From contig VYZB01000327.1 of NCBI GenBank assembly GCA_013397455.1, positions 266,651-330,650 on the forward strand: a stretch of 64,000 nt of DNA, given 5' to 3'. This document shows positions 50,201 to 63,345 of this stretch, piece after piece; within the stretch, counting starts at the first letter, position 1, and the number at the start of each line of letters is the position of its first letter. Origin of the DNA: Crotophaga sulcirostris (Eukaryota > Chordata > Aves > Cuculiformes > Crotophagidae). The notes below the pieces were generated by a model. The model saw only the letters and a list, made by a program, of their open reading frames with translations. It did no database searches and was not told the origin of the DNA. A program made the translations under genes and the position numbers.

Positions 50201-51433
50201 CTGTGGCTATAAGGAACTTTGTGCATACCTCTTATTATATTTATTGTATGTAATTTGATTACAAGCCAACCACTTTTTATCCCATAAATCTGACAGCTTA
50301 AGTAAGCCTTTTTTTGAGGTCTCCCTGCTAGGTAGTGTGGCTCCATGACGATGGTCTCTGCTTGCACTGGATTGTTTCCCGAGAGTGTCCCTCAAAACAA
50401 TGAGATCTTTTATCAACAACAGATAACTGATGAGACCCATTTGAATCCTCTGTGGACAGTAACTGGACTGCATGCAATGCAACTCTACTCTTTAGCAGGG
50501 ATTAGTGGTTTAGCTTAAATAAATAACATTTTAAGTAGAATAAATAATTTAGAGCTATAATATTGTGTGATTTATAATACTGTTTGCTTTGTTTTCTTGG
50601 CATGAGTAACCAGACATGCTGAACCATCATGCCACAAGCTGTAAATTTCCACTTAAAACTTTCCAAACTTTCTACTTAGTCAAAACCGGATCTCCAGAGT
50701 CAGCAAAAAACAGAAAAGAGTCTTCAAGGATACAGATCATCAACAACAGTTGCCACTAGAGAAGATAAAACAACCTGTCTGAAAGACAGTGAAGGAATTC
50801 AATGAGAAGAAACAAGAACCTAAACCCAAATATTACTACTGGATCAAACCATCGCATGAGGAGCTGGTAAATAGTCTGTGATGCTCTAATTAACCATTTC
50901 TTTGTTCATGTAGGCTGCCTCTCTGGGGTCCTGACCATGCTGCTGCACCCCTCTATTAAATGATTTATTTTATAAAATCTGATGCCTGAGGGTCTGCTTC
51001 CTGAAACCTCAGATTCCAACTTCAGAGTGAACACTGTATGCCCAAACAGAAGGTAACTGAATTGGACATAAACATAATGAAACTTTAAATTCTTATCTAA
51101 GTGACACCGAGGACCAAGTGTGCACATATAATGCTTTAGATATAAACACATATAAACTGATTTTCCTACATATGTTTCTTCCATATAGTAAATAATAGAG
51201 TGATGGCACTTATGTGACACTTTTATCCGAATACATATTTTATGTAAAAAACTCATTTGTGACAAGCTTCAAAAATTCTCTAATCACTTCCATGCAGGTG
51301 TTGGTGTTTTTTTGTTTGTTTCATTTTTTTCCTGACACGTCATAAAATAAAGGAAAATCTTTCGTACTCAGTTTATCCATATTTATCCATGGGCTAAGGT
51401 GTTTTTTTTAAAAAAAAAATTACTTTTTTTGCC
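50201..51433. other. AT-rich DNA with one GC-richer patch, no gene seen
   Basis: A patch at about 50912-51050 (GCTGCCTCTCTGGGGTCCTG and following) is richer in GC and contains ATTAAA soon after, which vaguely resembles an LTR R/U5 region. I found no matching TG...CA ends or target duplication, so no element is called. T-runs and A-runs occur at about 51308-51430. Confidence 0.45.
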
Positions 51434-51809
51434 TATAACTGTAGAAGGGTTTCTGTGAGAAGGATGTTTGCCCTTGAACCAGCCAGGCTTGGAGGAATTT
51501 CAGGCATGCGGTGGTGGTTTGAGAAGAGAAAGCAAAGTGATAAGGCAGTAGCTGAGACAGAGGCAGGAGACGGAGGAAGCAGCTGGGAAAAGCGACATGA
51601 TGAACTATGGATGAAAGATGATAATTGTTCGCGTGGACAAATCGTGAGGGGATGGAGAATGGAATCACCTGTGGCTTGCAGGTTGTGTGGACGCATGTAC
51701 TCTCGGAAAAACGCTAGATGATGTAGCCTGGAAATAGAATAAAGGAGCTTTGACCGTGCCTCCATGAGGATCGATCTTTGACTCCGGGACTCTTCTTACT
51801 ACATATAAC
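51434..51809 (+). mobile_element. Solo LTR of an endogenous retrovirus, 364 bp, with 6-bp target duplication
   Basis: The LTR spans 51440-51803. It starts TGTAG and ends CTACA, a perfect 5-bp terminal inverted repeat with canonical TG...CA ends. It is flanked on both sides by the same 6 bases TATAAC (51434-51439 and 51804-51809), a perfect target-site duplication. A polyadenylation signal AATAAA lies at 51738-51743, followed by a GC-richer R/U5-like end (GGAGCTTTGACCGTG and CTCCGGGACTC). This fixes the orientation as plus. No primer-binding site, gag, pol or env lies beside it, so the internal part was lost, by the usual reading through recombination between two LTRs. A 6-bp duplication is typical of class II (alpha/beta-retrovirus-like, ERVK) elements. 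The ORFs at 51420-51668, 51433-51765 and 51455-51721 lie within or across the LTR and are not genes. Confidence 0.95.
51738..51743 (+). promoter_or_regulatory. Polyadenylation signal of the solo LTR
   Basis: AATAAA located 60 bases before the LTR end, in the position expected for the U3/R region. It could still terminate transcripts passing through on the plus strand. Confidence 0.7.
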
Positions 51810-54279
51810 AATTATTTTAGAATGCATATGATAACAAAAATTGAATTAATAAAAAGAGTACCTGCCTAGGATCATTATCAGAATCAAATAAGTTCTGTAC
51901 ATAATGTATACATAATGTGTACGTATGTATAATACATCTGATAATATACCTGCTGTAAATATTGGAAAGATTGCTATTAACTTCAAAGTTTTTTTATCTA
52001 GAATTTTAGGTATATACAGTATCAAAAAACATACTAAAATTCAGATGTTTCAAATTCTGATATTTTTCATACTTGAAAAATTCTTTGCATATAACTCCAT
52101 GCATTGCATAGTGGAAAAGGCTCATATTACACTTTTGCCTCCATTGTATACGTACAGTAAATATTATGCATAGTCTTGAGAAGATTGACCGTGACTCTTG
52201 GTATTTGTTACTTTGACGATATAGAGAGGTACACTCCTCATTCTTTGCAGCAAAAGTCCACTCTTGCACATATAGCACATCTCTCTAATTACACAAAGTA
52301 AAGGATGCTAATGTAACCTGTCAGTAAATATCAGAAGACACATATCTGGAGTAATAAAAATGTACTTCTTCCTGCTTATGCAGTCTCAGTTATCCAATAC
52401 ACTGAAGAGCTATACTAAGCAAAACCAGATGAAGAAACAGAATCTGAGATTATCTATTAGCCTTCTCTTTGCTCCTGGAAGTGCCAGGTGGAACTTTTAT
52501 GCTTTACATTTCAAAGTGGTGCACAAGGTCTTTTGTTTCCTGGCATTGAAGGAAATGTTTTACCAAAAAGACTTCACAAATATATTTGAAAAATCAACAC
52601 GTTCATGTTGTCAGCACTTAGGATGGTTCTTAATGAAGAATCCTTTCTTATTTGAATGAATTTTTTTTGTGTATTTTGTGGTGGTTTAGAAAAAAAAAAA
52701 CCTGAAAATATGTGCTCCCTTTGACATCAGCATGGAACTTCAATCCTTGAGAAATTAGAGACAAAATATTGTTTAAACATATGGTCTTTCTGTTGAAACA
52801 GGGCATCAGATAACTACCTATGACTAAATTTTGTCTGCAGTCATATGAAACTGGCAAAGATGCCCCTTAGTCCTGGCTAAGTAGTAGATTGACGAGTGTA
52901 GCAGGTAAAGCTATTTGCTACGGAAGCCAATTAAGAGGGAAATAATCTCTGCAGTGATGAATTGCAATGAAATATCTTGGACATGTGTTTCTTTTCTCCT
53001 ACACAATATCAAACCAAATTCTTTTGATATTTGTTAGGCTCTACTCTGTCTTCCGTGTTTACGAGTTATGCTTCGGCTCAGAAACAGTAAGACAGATGTC
53101 CTCAGCAGACCACTTTGTTCTCCTCAAATTCATAATAATATGAGAGCCTCGGGCACTTTATAGCTTCTCTCTACTCTTTATTCTCATTTTAACTACAAAA
53201 ATAAAAGCATGCATGTACAGCTATATAAATATGTCTCACTGAGCTTATGATGTACTTATATTTTAACACTGCTGGTAATCCGTTTGTGCTGAGCTCTTGA
53301 AAACAATTTTTTTTACAAATACAATGTATGTATCTTTAGATATTTTTTTTCCTCCTTTCTCTCCCCAAAAGTGAAGTTTCATCACACAGTCCTAAAATCT
53401 TTGATGTGACTGAGTTGCATTAGGGTCAATATTTGTTTCCCAAGAATAATTTAGTCACCCAAAAATCAAGTATTTAAAGTGTTTTCATAAGGTACTACAC
53501 TATTCATGCATATTCACTTTTATTTTCATAATCAAACTACAACTGCCTATGTCTAAATAGACTAAGACATTATTCTTACTAGATAGCTCCCTGTCTCTGA
53601 TGCTAAGATGTACCATTTTTACCTTCTTCAACCATCAACCAAACTCTGATATCTTTATACTATAATTATATTTATTTTCTTGGGAAGAAGAGATTCTACA
53701 GAAGAATATATGCTGGAGAACCCCTCATCTTTCTGAAAGCAGTGGAAAATGCATAGATGGATCTTCACATTAGGAATCTAGGTAAAGAAGGGGATAAAAT
53801 GGCTTTTGGCTTATGTCTATTCATTTAGGTATTCCAGGCTGGGATTCAGCTTTCAAATTACACAAATTCAGATATTGCCATGTAGATAGCTACAGATTAA
53901 ATAGTTACCCAATATCCCCCAGCCAACAGACATATAGGAGTGCTTCACTAGGCACCAGCAGGCATCCCACACCACTGGAAGTACTTTAGCATACTGGAGG
54001 TACCTGCAGGGCTAACAGACGGGTCACAGTATCAGCTTCGGGGGCAGCAGATTATCAAAGCCCATTTCAGACCTATTTAGCTGTGGACAACTGAATGCTT
54101 CTGCCTCTTTGTCAAGAAAGAGAGGGTGCACTTTTCCCTATCATGAAAGTAGTCACACTTTGACTAGAAGATATTTCTTTCTTCCTCTTGGCCCAAGATA
54201 TTAGGTAAAACAGAACAAAGTGTATCTATCAATATTGCTAAGCTGATTAGGGTTCAAAACTAAAATAAACTAGTAGGAA
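51810..54279. other. AT-rich DNA, no gene seen
   Basis: No exon or transposon recognised. A slightly GC-richer patch at about 53930-54060 (CACTAGGCACCAGCAGGCAT, GCTTCGGGGGCAGCAG) remains unexplained. ORFs at 51925-52173 and 52360-52659 have no motif I recognise. Confidence 0.55.
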
Positions 54280-54280
54280 C

Positions 54281-54303
54281 GGAAAAAAAAAAAAAAAAAA
54301 AAA
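54281..54303. repeat. Poly(A) run of about 22
   Basis: An uninterrupted A homopolymer followed by GAGAAACCC. No retrogene body or LINE is recognisable directly to its left, so it is listed as a simple repeat. Confidence 0.9.
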
Positions 54304-57300
54304 GAGAAACCCAAGAGAATACAGGGAACAGAAGATATTAAAGGTAGAATAAGAAAGGAAATAAAGCTTTAGGTGAAACTTTTTGCATAGGTCCCCAGTC
54401 AATCAGAATCAATCACTGGTAATTTATTTACATATCTGAATTGTTAAGATTTTTTAAAATGGGAAGCAAGTCCCTTCATTTCTGAGCCCTTTATATTTGT
54501 TAATGAAATTTCACAGCCCTTTCCTTCTAACAGTCACATCTCACCATCTCTCACACTGATTGAAAGTTTATATATTTTTCTATGTTAGAAACTAGGCTTA
54601 AGGTTAATTGTAGTAAATGCATTAAAAGCTGGAAATAGCAAAGTATTGTCACTGTCCAAGATGCTGCTAAAATCTAGAAGTTTCATTTTGATGATATATC
54701 TAAAATACGGATTAAAAAATTCAAGGGAGCAAATGATACCAAACCCTAGAAAAAACAGCTAAGCATATCAAGGATTCATCAAATTATAAAATCACTCTAG
54801 AATGTAATATCATACAGGTAAAAAGTAAAACTGACATTTTTCAATAGAGGAAAAAAAATATATTTTAATAAGAAAAAAAAAATCCCTAGTTAATTCATGT
54901 CTATTTCTATAACTTGGCATAACACTAAATGGAAAAATTGTAAAAGTTTCAGCTAGCTGGAGAAACACTGTTAGCAGCAGCTACCAATATTTATTCAACT
55001 TATTTCAAGTTTCTTCTGTGAACAAAGTAAGTCAATTACATTTGCAAATAGTACGAGCAGTAGAAGAACAAATGATGGCATCTGAAAAGTTTTGGATGAC
55101 ACATTTACTGCAAATATATAAGCTCTGCAAGTCAGTTGTGTCAAATTAAACCTATTCATGGTGAAATATTAGCAGACATTAGCTGCAGAATATCAACTTA
55201 GAAAAATGCATTAAAAAACGCTGTAAGTCATCTGATAAATTAATAACCCATACCAGTTTTTCATGGTGCAAGTGTCCAGGCAACAGTAATGTTAGTGCAT
55301 ATGTTCTAAGGTAAGTATTCTTGAGTAATGGATTGAATACAATACAGAATTAAATTACAAATAGACTTGTGGATTTATCTACTAAGAAACAGTTAGTAAG
55401 ACGGAACTTTAGCCTAACAACATAAAATACATCTGTAAACTTTTGCACTCCAATGTTTTGATGACTTGAAATTCTGTGACCGGTAATGAGAGCACACCAT
55501 ATTAATTATTTGCTACTGATAATGTAGCAAAAATCATATGGAGTGAAAAAAACAACAGAATTTTCTCACAATACTGGGTTCATCAAATGATCTGAATATA
55601 GATGTACTTGTTGAAGTATATACATTTCTCATTACTAATAAAAACTGAAAAAAAAACCCAAGACACTATTTTTGACGAGGAAATAATAAATATTTCAGTC
55701 CTTGACAAAAAAATATTGATAGGATATTCTTCCTGTGTAGTAGAAAAATGATACGTGAAACATTAGTTGAATAACTCCCCAACAATGATAGTTTTTAACC
55801 AAAGCCACAAAGAAAGTGTTTCAACTACTTATTGAAGCATTCAAATGTAAATATAAATGAAAATTAAAAAAAATATTTCTGTGTGCTATAGTTTTCAGAT
55901 TAAAAGAGATTTGATAACTCTCAGAAAATCTCTGCATGGTTTTTCCTTGAAATTAGTGTTTTAATAGAAATACCATCTATACTTCACTCTAAGGTTTCCA
56001 CAACTTTACCATAGGATTTTTTAAAGAGGTGCATCTAGTAGATAATAAAGCCAATGTCTGCTCATTTCCACTCATAATGACAACCACAGATACTTACTTA
56101 TATTTTTAAAGCAATAATTGCATCAAAAGTTTTTGCTTATATTTTTATGTAAAATCAATTGAGCTAGCAATCTGTGAAAAAAATGTATGTCAAAACAGAT
56201 GAAAATAAGTAACTTATAAAAATCATTATAAGCCAATTCAATAATAAATATTAGCCCAATACTTGCATTTATTCATTTTGCTAAGTTTTCAGTTGTGCAG
56301 TTACCAGGGAGGTGAAGAAAATGCCAGAAGGACAGGACTACTTTTTACCTACTTCTATAACTTAACTGCTCATTAAAACACTCAGAAGACTCACTTCCTT
56401 TTCTTGACAGGTTTTTCTGCCTAATAAAAAATGACGATTGCCTGCATGAATCAAGAGTTCATGGCTGTGGTTTGGGGGATTATGGTTTAGGTTGGGGTTT
56501 TTCTGTTTTTTTTTGCCTCAGTGGTAAAGGCAACCGAATAAAGCAGTTAGAATAAGTCCTCATTGATATAAGTTTTCAGTTGTACTGAGGGATTAAAAGT
56601 CATGTTCTGCCTGCATGAAATTTATTGCAAGATCAAGGTATTAACTTGTAGATAAGTGTAGAGGAATGCGCATGATCATGCTGAGTCCCTGTGCTAAAAG
56701 CTCCTGAAATGCTTTTTCACTGATGATGTGAAACATATTTTATTTTTTATTAAGATAATAAAAAGGATTAGTCACATTATAGATTAATTGCCTACACAAT
56801 TTATAATCCATATTATAAAAAGAAGCTCTGAAGAAAATTTAATCTTCCCTTATGTTTGCAGGTCAGTAAAATAAAAATTAATGCTTTTCTGTGTTAAAAA
56901 TTTTACTTAGCAGTCAGACATATGCCAGGCTTTAGCCTGGAGAAAAGTTTTCTGGGACAAACATTTTGAATTAAAATGAAAAATCTAGCTGTTAATTTCA
57001 GACAACGAAATTATCACTGTTTTACAGAAATTCTGCAAAGAATGTTAAATGCTAAATATCTATATGGATGAACTTATCCAAGCTCTAAATTATCACCTTT
57101 TTAAAAAGTATCTCACTGGTGCAAATAGGCAAACTATGAAATGAAATAAATGAGCCTAATCCAGGTGAAACCCTGAAATCCTGCATTTGCTCTAACTTCC
57201 TTCTTTCCTTTATTCATCAGTGGACTGCTACCTTGAGAGAACTGGTTTAACCATTTAGAAGTATCGATGTAGATGTTTTTCTGGACACTTTGTGTCCATG

Positions 57301-59766
57301 AGGAAATGTTAGCATCTTTTTCGAGAGCTGATATGGCATATTGGAATATACCAGCCCATTGCATTGAGTAATGCCTAGTGAACAGCAATAAGGGAGTAGA
57401 CTAGTTCACGGCACCTAGTAATATCCAATAGGTAAAGACAGGTAGACAGACAAACGCTGTTTCTGTGAACTCTCAGTTCTCTGGAATAAGTTTACCACAC
57501 TCTGTAGAAACTTTACTCTGTGTATACCCCTAGTGAATTAATGAGAACCATTCTTTTCCTTCTATATAAACACCTCCTGGTTTCTTCTGCTGCAAATCCT
57601 ACAAATCCTATTTTGCAAAATCCTTTCCAAAAAACTACTACCCTGCTTTCATTCTAAGAGCCAAACAGATAATTAGGGAAGAATTCACTAGATGAAATGG
57701 AATTTTTCTTTGTGAAACATAAACAATCCTTTTCAATGATTTTTTGTTGTTGTTGTTTTTATTATTTTTTTATTTTAGCCCGTAGAAATATGCTGATTAT
57801 CTGCACAGGAGTCTGTAGCTGTCTGTCATCTGATCTTTGGTTTCTGTGATTTAATAAGGCATGGTATAAAGAGGATGCCTACATAGTATTTCTATTTTTC
57901 AGTATTCTTATTTTTAGTATTTTTAACAATTTTCCCTTGATTATTATGAGTTAATTAATATACTAATTAGCATTAAATTATTTTAATAACAATTTCTAAT
58001 AATAATACATAATTTTATAATTGTAATACCCATGACACAAAAAATATTAATATAATCTCTCTTTTCCATCGTGCTAGACTGTAGTTTCTTTTTCTACTGA
58101 AATTTAGGAACTAGTCGTGGGCACATGTAATTAAGTAATATTTTTTTCCTATTTTCAAAAACAGAAAGTGAAGCAAATGTTTAAGTCTCAGGAGCAACAT
58201 TAGCAGGTGAATTTATTTTGTTCAACCACCTAGGAAGTAATATGCATAGGTAGTTAGGACTATTTTCCCTCTTCTCCCTGAACTCTTGCATGGAGAATGC
58301 GGTTTCTTTGGGATTGTTTTCTCACACAACAGTGCATGCTATAATTTATCCACTGAAAGGATTCAGTGCTGACACCAAACCTGGCTTTCAAGATTTGGGC
58401 ATGAATTTTTTTATTAACTTTACTGAAATATAAGCAGACTTTTTGTCTGCCTGAGATAGTTTCTCCATACAATGAAAGGAAATACGAGATTTTACCTCTT
58501 TGCTTGTTTTATACGTACCTTGAAATCTATCCCAAACCAGGAAAAACAGAGTCTGAAAATATTAAGAACCATTATATGTATTACAAACACACAGAAAAAT
58601 ATGTGAGATTTAAGTTGTATCGCACAGAAATATGCCAAATTCAGCTAATGAGTGAATAGGATCTAGGAATAAAAGCATAAAAATACTTCAGCTGAATACA
58701 AGGAAACCATCAACTTGAAAAAACGTTCAGTATAACCAATATAATTCACTATTCACCAGAATATTAGGTAAGATCTTAATGAAAGGTAAAAGAGTTCCTG
58801 CAGTCACAGAAAAACACAGTACAATACAAAAATGCTCGACAGACAACAATGAAAGTCAAAAGCCAACTCTTTCAAACCTGGGTGTTTAATATTTCACTTT
58901 TAGACATGTATTTTTGATTGGACTCTGATATTCAAAAGAATTTAATCCCTACATATATATGTTTCAGTAAGGGTAAAAGTAGCTGACATTTCCAAAAGAA
59001 AACACAAAAGCAAAAAGCAAAATAAAAGTTTTTTAAATTATGTAATTAAACACAGAATTCAAACCTTCCCTTTAAATACCCAATCACAGATTCACTCAGG
59101 CCTGATTTTAGGCAATTCTGCTTGCTTACGGTTTTACCTCTAGCAAAATCAGCCTTTGGCAATACCTGTCTTGGTCTTTATTGACCACAGCAATAGCTAT
59201 AAATGGTTAGACTCTTAGTTTAGTTACTTTTGATAGGTGCTATAATTTATTTGATATGAATCCAGCCTAAGGGTTGAAAAAGATTGGCTAGATTGTAAAT
59301 TATGTTTCACTTATACTAAACCCTCATGATTAATTTTAAAACTGCATACACTTGTGCTTCTAACATAAATATTTTCTCTAGTTGGCCTGTATGTTTCATA
59401 AAGGAAGAATCTGAATATTTTTGAGATCTCATTCCTTTATTTTGGTTGTAGAACCACAAGCATTTTGCTTTAATTAATGTTATTTGCTTTTATATTTTTT
59501 GTAAAAAGGCACACCTCCATAGGTTAATAGAAAGACTTATACTGTTACCTTTTCAAAGCTTTCAAAGTAAAACCCCTGTCCTATGATCAGTTATGACACA
59601 GAAGGGAATTGACATTCATATATAATCTGCATGCATAAGGAGGGAAGAAAACTCCTGTATGCAGTCTACCTGCAAATGAAAGCCTAATTCAAGAGAAAGA
59701 AAGGAAAAATAATAAGAAAAGAAACTTTTGAAAATATTAAGAAAAGTCCTGAGTAGGATTCTTAAA
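54304..59766. other. AT-rich unique DNA, no gene seen
   Basis: Over about 5.4 kb I recognise no exon, RNA gene or transposon. The only ORFs are short minus-strand ones (57134-57388, 58260-58472) without motifs. A small TTG repeat (about 57746-57757) sits within T-rich DNA. Confidence 0.6.
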
Positions 59767-60690
59767 ATCATAGATTCATAGAATACAATGTTTTGAGTTG
59801 GAAGAGACCTTTGAAAATCATTACTGCAACTGTCCTACCATGGTCAGGGACACCTTTCATGAAGTTCCCATGAGCACATTCCTCAAGATCTCTCTGGACA
59901 GCATCTCTTCCTTCATAGATATCAACGGCACTACTCAGCTTCATGGCATCTGCAAACTTATTGAGGGTACACCCAATCCCACTGTCTATGTCTTTGTTGA
60001 AGATATTACCCTGTGAAGATATGACCCCTGAGGGACTTCCTTTGTTACTGGTTTCCACCAGGATATTCAATCACTGACTGTAACTCTTTGGACATGGTCA
60101 TCCAACCAACTGCTTTTTCATCTATCAGCCCATCTGTCAAACCCACATCTCTCCAATTTAGTGGCAAGAATGTTACGAGGGATGGTACCAAAGGCTTTAC
60201 AGAAGTTCTGGTACACGACAACTGCATCTCTTCCCTTGTTTGCTGATGCAGTCACTCCATTTTAGAAGTTCACTAGATTAGTTAGGCACAACTTGCTCTT
60301 GACAAAGTCATGTTGACTGTGTCTAATCACCTCCCTGTCTTCCATAAGTTTTGACATAGCTCCCAGGAGAATGTGCGCCACAATCTTAACAGGCACGGAT
60401 ATGACGTTGGTCGGTAGTTCCCAGGGGCCTTCTTTTTACCCTTTTATAAAAATGGACATGATGCCTCCATTTTTTCCAGTCACTGAGGACTTTGCCTGAC
60501 TGCCATGGCTTTTCAAATATGATGCACAGTGACTTGGCAACTACATCAGACAATTCCCTCAGGACTCTGGAATGCATCTCAACAGGTCCTATGGATTTGT
60601 ATGCTGGTCTCAAACTGGACCTTCTATGATGGGAGGTACTTTTTTCCCTGGTCTCTGCCCTGAGGTTCAGGGACATGAGATGAGATTCTT
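59767..60690 (-). mobile_element. Internally deleted CR1 LINE: N-terminal/palm RT joined to 3' UTR
   Basis: On the plus strand it begins ATCATAGATTCATAGAAT, the reversed 3' tail. Read on the minus strand from the 5' side (about 60690) it encodes the N-terminal part of the reverse transcriptase: [26 protein letters not shown] and SDWKK in the ORF at 60386-60676. It then passes through a stretch in mixed frames with QHDFVKSK-like and VPQGS-like motifs (about 60030-60330). The active-site box KFADAMKL follows (FADA at 59945-59956, with the second Asp replaced by Ala). Just after [11 protein letters not shown] (about 59879) the sequence jumps to the 3' UTR block GGTGTCCCTGACCATGG. The C-terminal third of the reverse transcriptase is therefore deleted. 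Several frameshifts and stops. Inactive. Confidence 0.92.
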
Positions 60691-62724
60691 GAACAAACTG
60701 ATACTAGTGCCAGCGTGTACTTCTCATTCAAGTGCTTTTACATAATTGTTAGTGGTATTTTAGGTGTCCTAGCACATGGTATCTGGTCTCCAGTTTTCTC
60801 TCCAGAAGGATGTGAGGTTCTCATAAGTCTTGTGTCACATCTTCCATGCTATATAGATTTCTCAGCTTCCTAAGGTGTCTTGCATGGTGCTAGGCACATG
60901 CATTAGGGCCCTAATTTACTTGCTTTATTCCATATTTCTGACATCAACATGGAGAAGAATTCTTCCCTGTATATAGTTCCTCAGTTCCCAAAGAAGAAGT
61001 AACTGTGTTTCTGAAAAACACATCTCTTCTCTCCACTAACCAGAATATTCATAAATGTACCAGTTCTGATTCAAAACATATGCTCTAGATACTATATTAA
61101 TATAATGCAACACTGGGACTTAACTAAAAGTAGAATCTATTGGTCAAAGATATTCCCACCAATACATCACTATTTGTACTGAATACACGGAATTTTTGAA
61201 TATGCAATGAATACAGATTTATAGTATTAACATGGCCAAGCAAACAGAGTATTAACTTCAATTAGGCCTTATTTATGTTGATTTTTCCATTAATGTAAAC
61301 TACCATAAATAGGCATCATACTATTACAGAGTCCAACATTTCTGGATTTGAATGCCAGTTTACAGTATACATCAAAGTAAAATCAGATTATCATATTTTA
61401 TATGAGGGCAGGTGTGTGATATACTAAAGGCATGCTAACATTCTTATATAAAGATCAGGAGGAAGAAAATAGTTACAGAAGTTAAATCCTGTTCCACCCG
61501 TATGGCAATTTGCAAAGTATCACTTTTATCTTTTTTAACTTAAGTACAATACAATTCATTTACCTTTCTCCATTCTATTATAACACATTGTTGCTTTTGA
61601 ATTTAAATTCTGTATTTACTTGAGTTGATTTTCTATTCTATAGTATCAAAATACAGATGTGCAGAAGTGAGCCTGCTTTTGAATTAGCCTGTCCTATGCA
61701 TATGGTCTGAAAGTTCAGAAACAGCACAAACTGTACAAAACAACGATTCACAGCAACTCTCAGGTTTTACACAAGTGCATTATTATCATAATGGCTATTG
61801 AATTGACACGGCAAAAGATTTTCTTCACATTTTTGAAGACTTATCTACATGTTGCAACTGATTTTCCATATGATTATTTCAATATACTGGGAAACTGCTA
61901 AAAAAAATAACACTTGATTTACAAAGCCACACCAGGATCTATTCAGTCATTTACATATGACTTGTTACACAAATTATACGACAGAATTCAAGTTTGAAAC
62001 TTTACTTTGATAGATGCAGAAATGAGAGAAAAGTTAATGATTTGAAACTATTCTACCATTCTGTAGGGTAATTCAATGAAAATTTTTAATAACACACTGA
62101 ACTTGATGAGCAAGATAGCATGATGATGAACATAGTAGTCACGTACAATATTTGGTTTGAAGTATCATATTAACATGAAAAAATAATTTAAACTTGCTTA
62201 CAGACCTATATTCATATGCATAATTTGCACAGAATTGGAGTCAATTAGGAATGAAGACTTGAGTTGTTTTTGTTTGTTGCACACAGGCTGCCTAATGTAG
62301 TGAAAAATCCAGCATGAAATTCCTCATTCTGCTTCACACACCTCAGTCTTCTCTTCAAATGAAAATTGTATTTCAATACAGACTTTGGGACAGTTGATTT
62401 TTTTTCCCCAATCATTTTCTATGAATTATGTATAGTGGTTCTGTTGTACAGCCTTGTTCATGAGAGATAGAAGGCAGATTTACTCTATTTAAAACCATAG
62501 CTGATGTTTCTGAAGCTAAGAAACTTAGACCAAGTCATTCTCATTTTAACTCTGTTGTAATTTTTTAAATTTGACTGAAAGTAACAAGCCATATAGTAAA
62601 TTACAATAAATCCAAAGATATTTCTACTGAATTTAACATAGAAGTGGATTTTGCCATATGTTTCTAAAACATACAATGAATTTTTTTTATTGGTTTTGAC
62701 TCCTCTTAACAATTTGTCATTAAG
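60691..62724. other. AT-rich DNA, no gene seen
   Basis: The first 250 bases (about 60720-60920) are slightly GC-richer, with GGTGTCTTGCATGGTGCTAG, and may be a decayed repeat that I cannot place. The rest shows nothing recognisable. Confidence 0.5.
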
Positions 62725-63345
62725 TCATAGAATCATAGAAGGAATCATAGAATAGTTTGGGTTGAAAGGGACCTTAAAGATCATCTAGTTTCATCCCTAC
62801 TGCCATGGGCAGGGACACCTCCCACCAGCCCAGGCTGCTCAAGGCCCCATCCAACCTGGTTCTTAACACTGCCAGGGAGGGGAGGCGCATCCACAGCTTC
62901 CCTGGGCAACCTGTGCCAGTGTCTCACCTCCCTCATTGTGAAGAATCTCTTACTAATATCTAATCTAAATCTTCCTCCTTCCAATATAAAGTCACTCCTC
63001 CTCATCCTATCACTACATACTCTTGTAAAGCCCCTCCACAGCTTTCCTGTAACCCCTTCAGGCACTGGAAGGCTTCTATGAAGTCTTCCTGCAGCCTTCT
63101 CTTCTCCAGGCTGAACAACCCCCACTCTCTCAGCCTGTCCTCATAGCAGAGGTGCTCCAACCCTTTGATCATCATCGTGGCCCACATCTGGACCTGTTCC
63201 AACAATTTCATATCCTTTTTATGTTGGAGATTCCAAAACTGGACACAATACTCCAGGTGGGGTTTCACAAGAGTGGTGTAGAGCGGGAGAATCACCTCCC
63301 TCAACCTGCTGGCCACACTTCTTTTGACATAGCTCAGGACATGGA
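62725..63345 (-). mobile_element. CR1 LINE 3' end, 0.6 kb, minus strand
   Basis: On the plus strand it starts TCATAGAATCATAGAAGGAA with a further ATCATAGAAT, then the conserved 3' UTR (GGGCAGGGACACCTCCCACC, 62808-62827) and ORF2. The minus-strand ORF 63002-63367 reads [20 protein letters not shown], then [28 protein letters not shown] and [11 protein letters not shown]. This is the C-terminal end of CR1 reverse transcriptase. A second frame (62781-63125) carries the last part with RFRLDISKRFFTMREVRHW. It is cleaner than the other copies but 5'-truncated and frameshifted once near 63000-63110. The left end of homology on the coding strand lies around 63345, where the flank becomes AT-rich again. 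Confidence 0.95.

Noticed and set aside
51433..51765. 110-codon minus-strand ORF and neighbouring ORFs as possible genes
   Set aside because: They lie inside or across the solo LTR, which explains the sequence completely by its ends and duplication.
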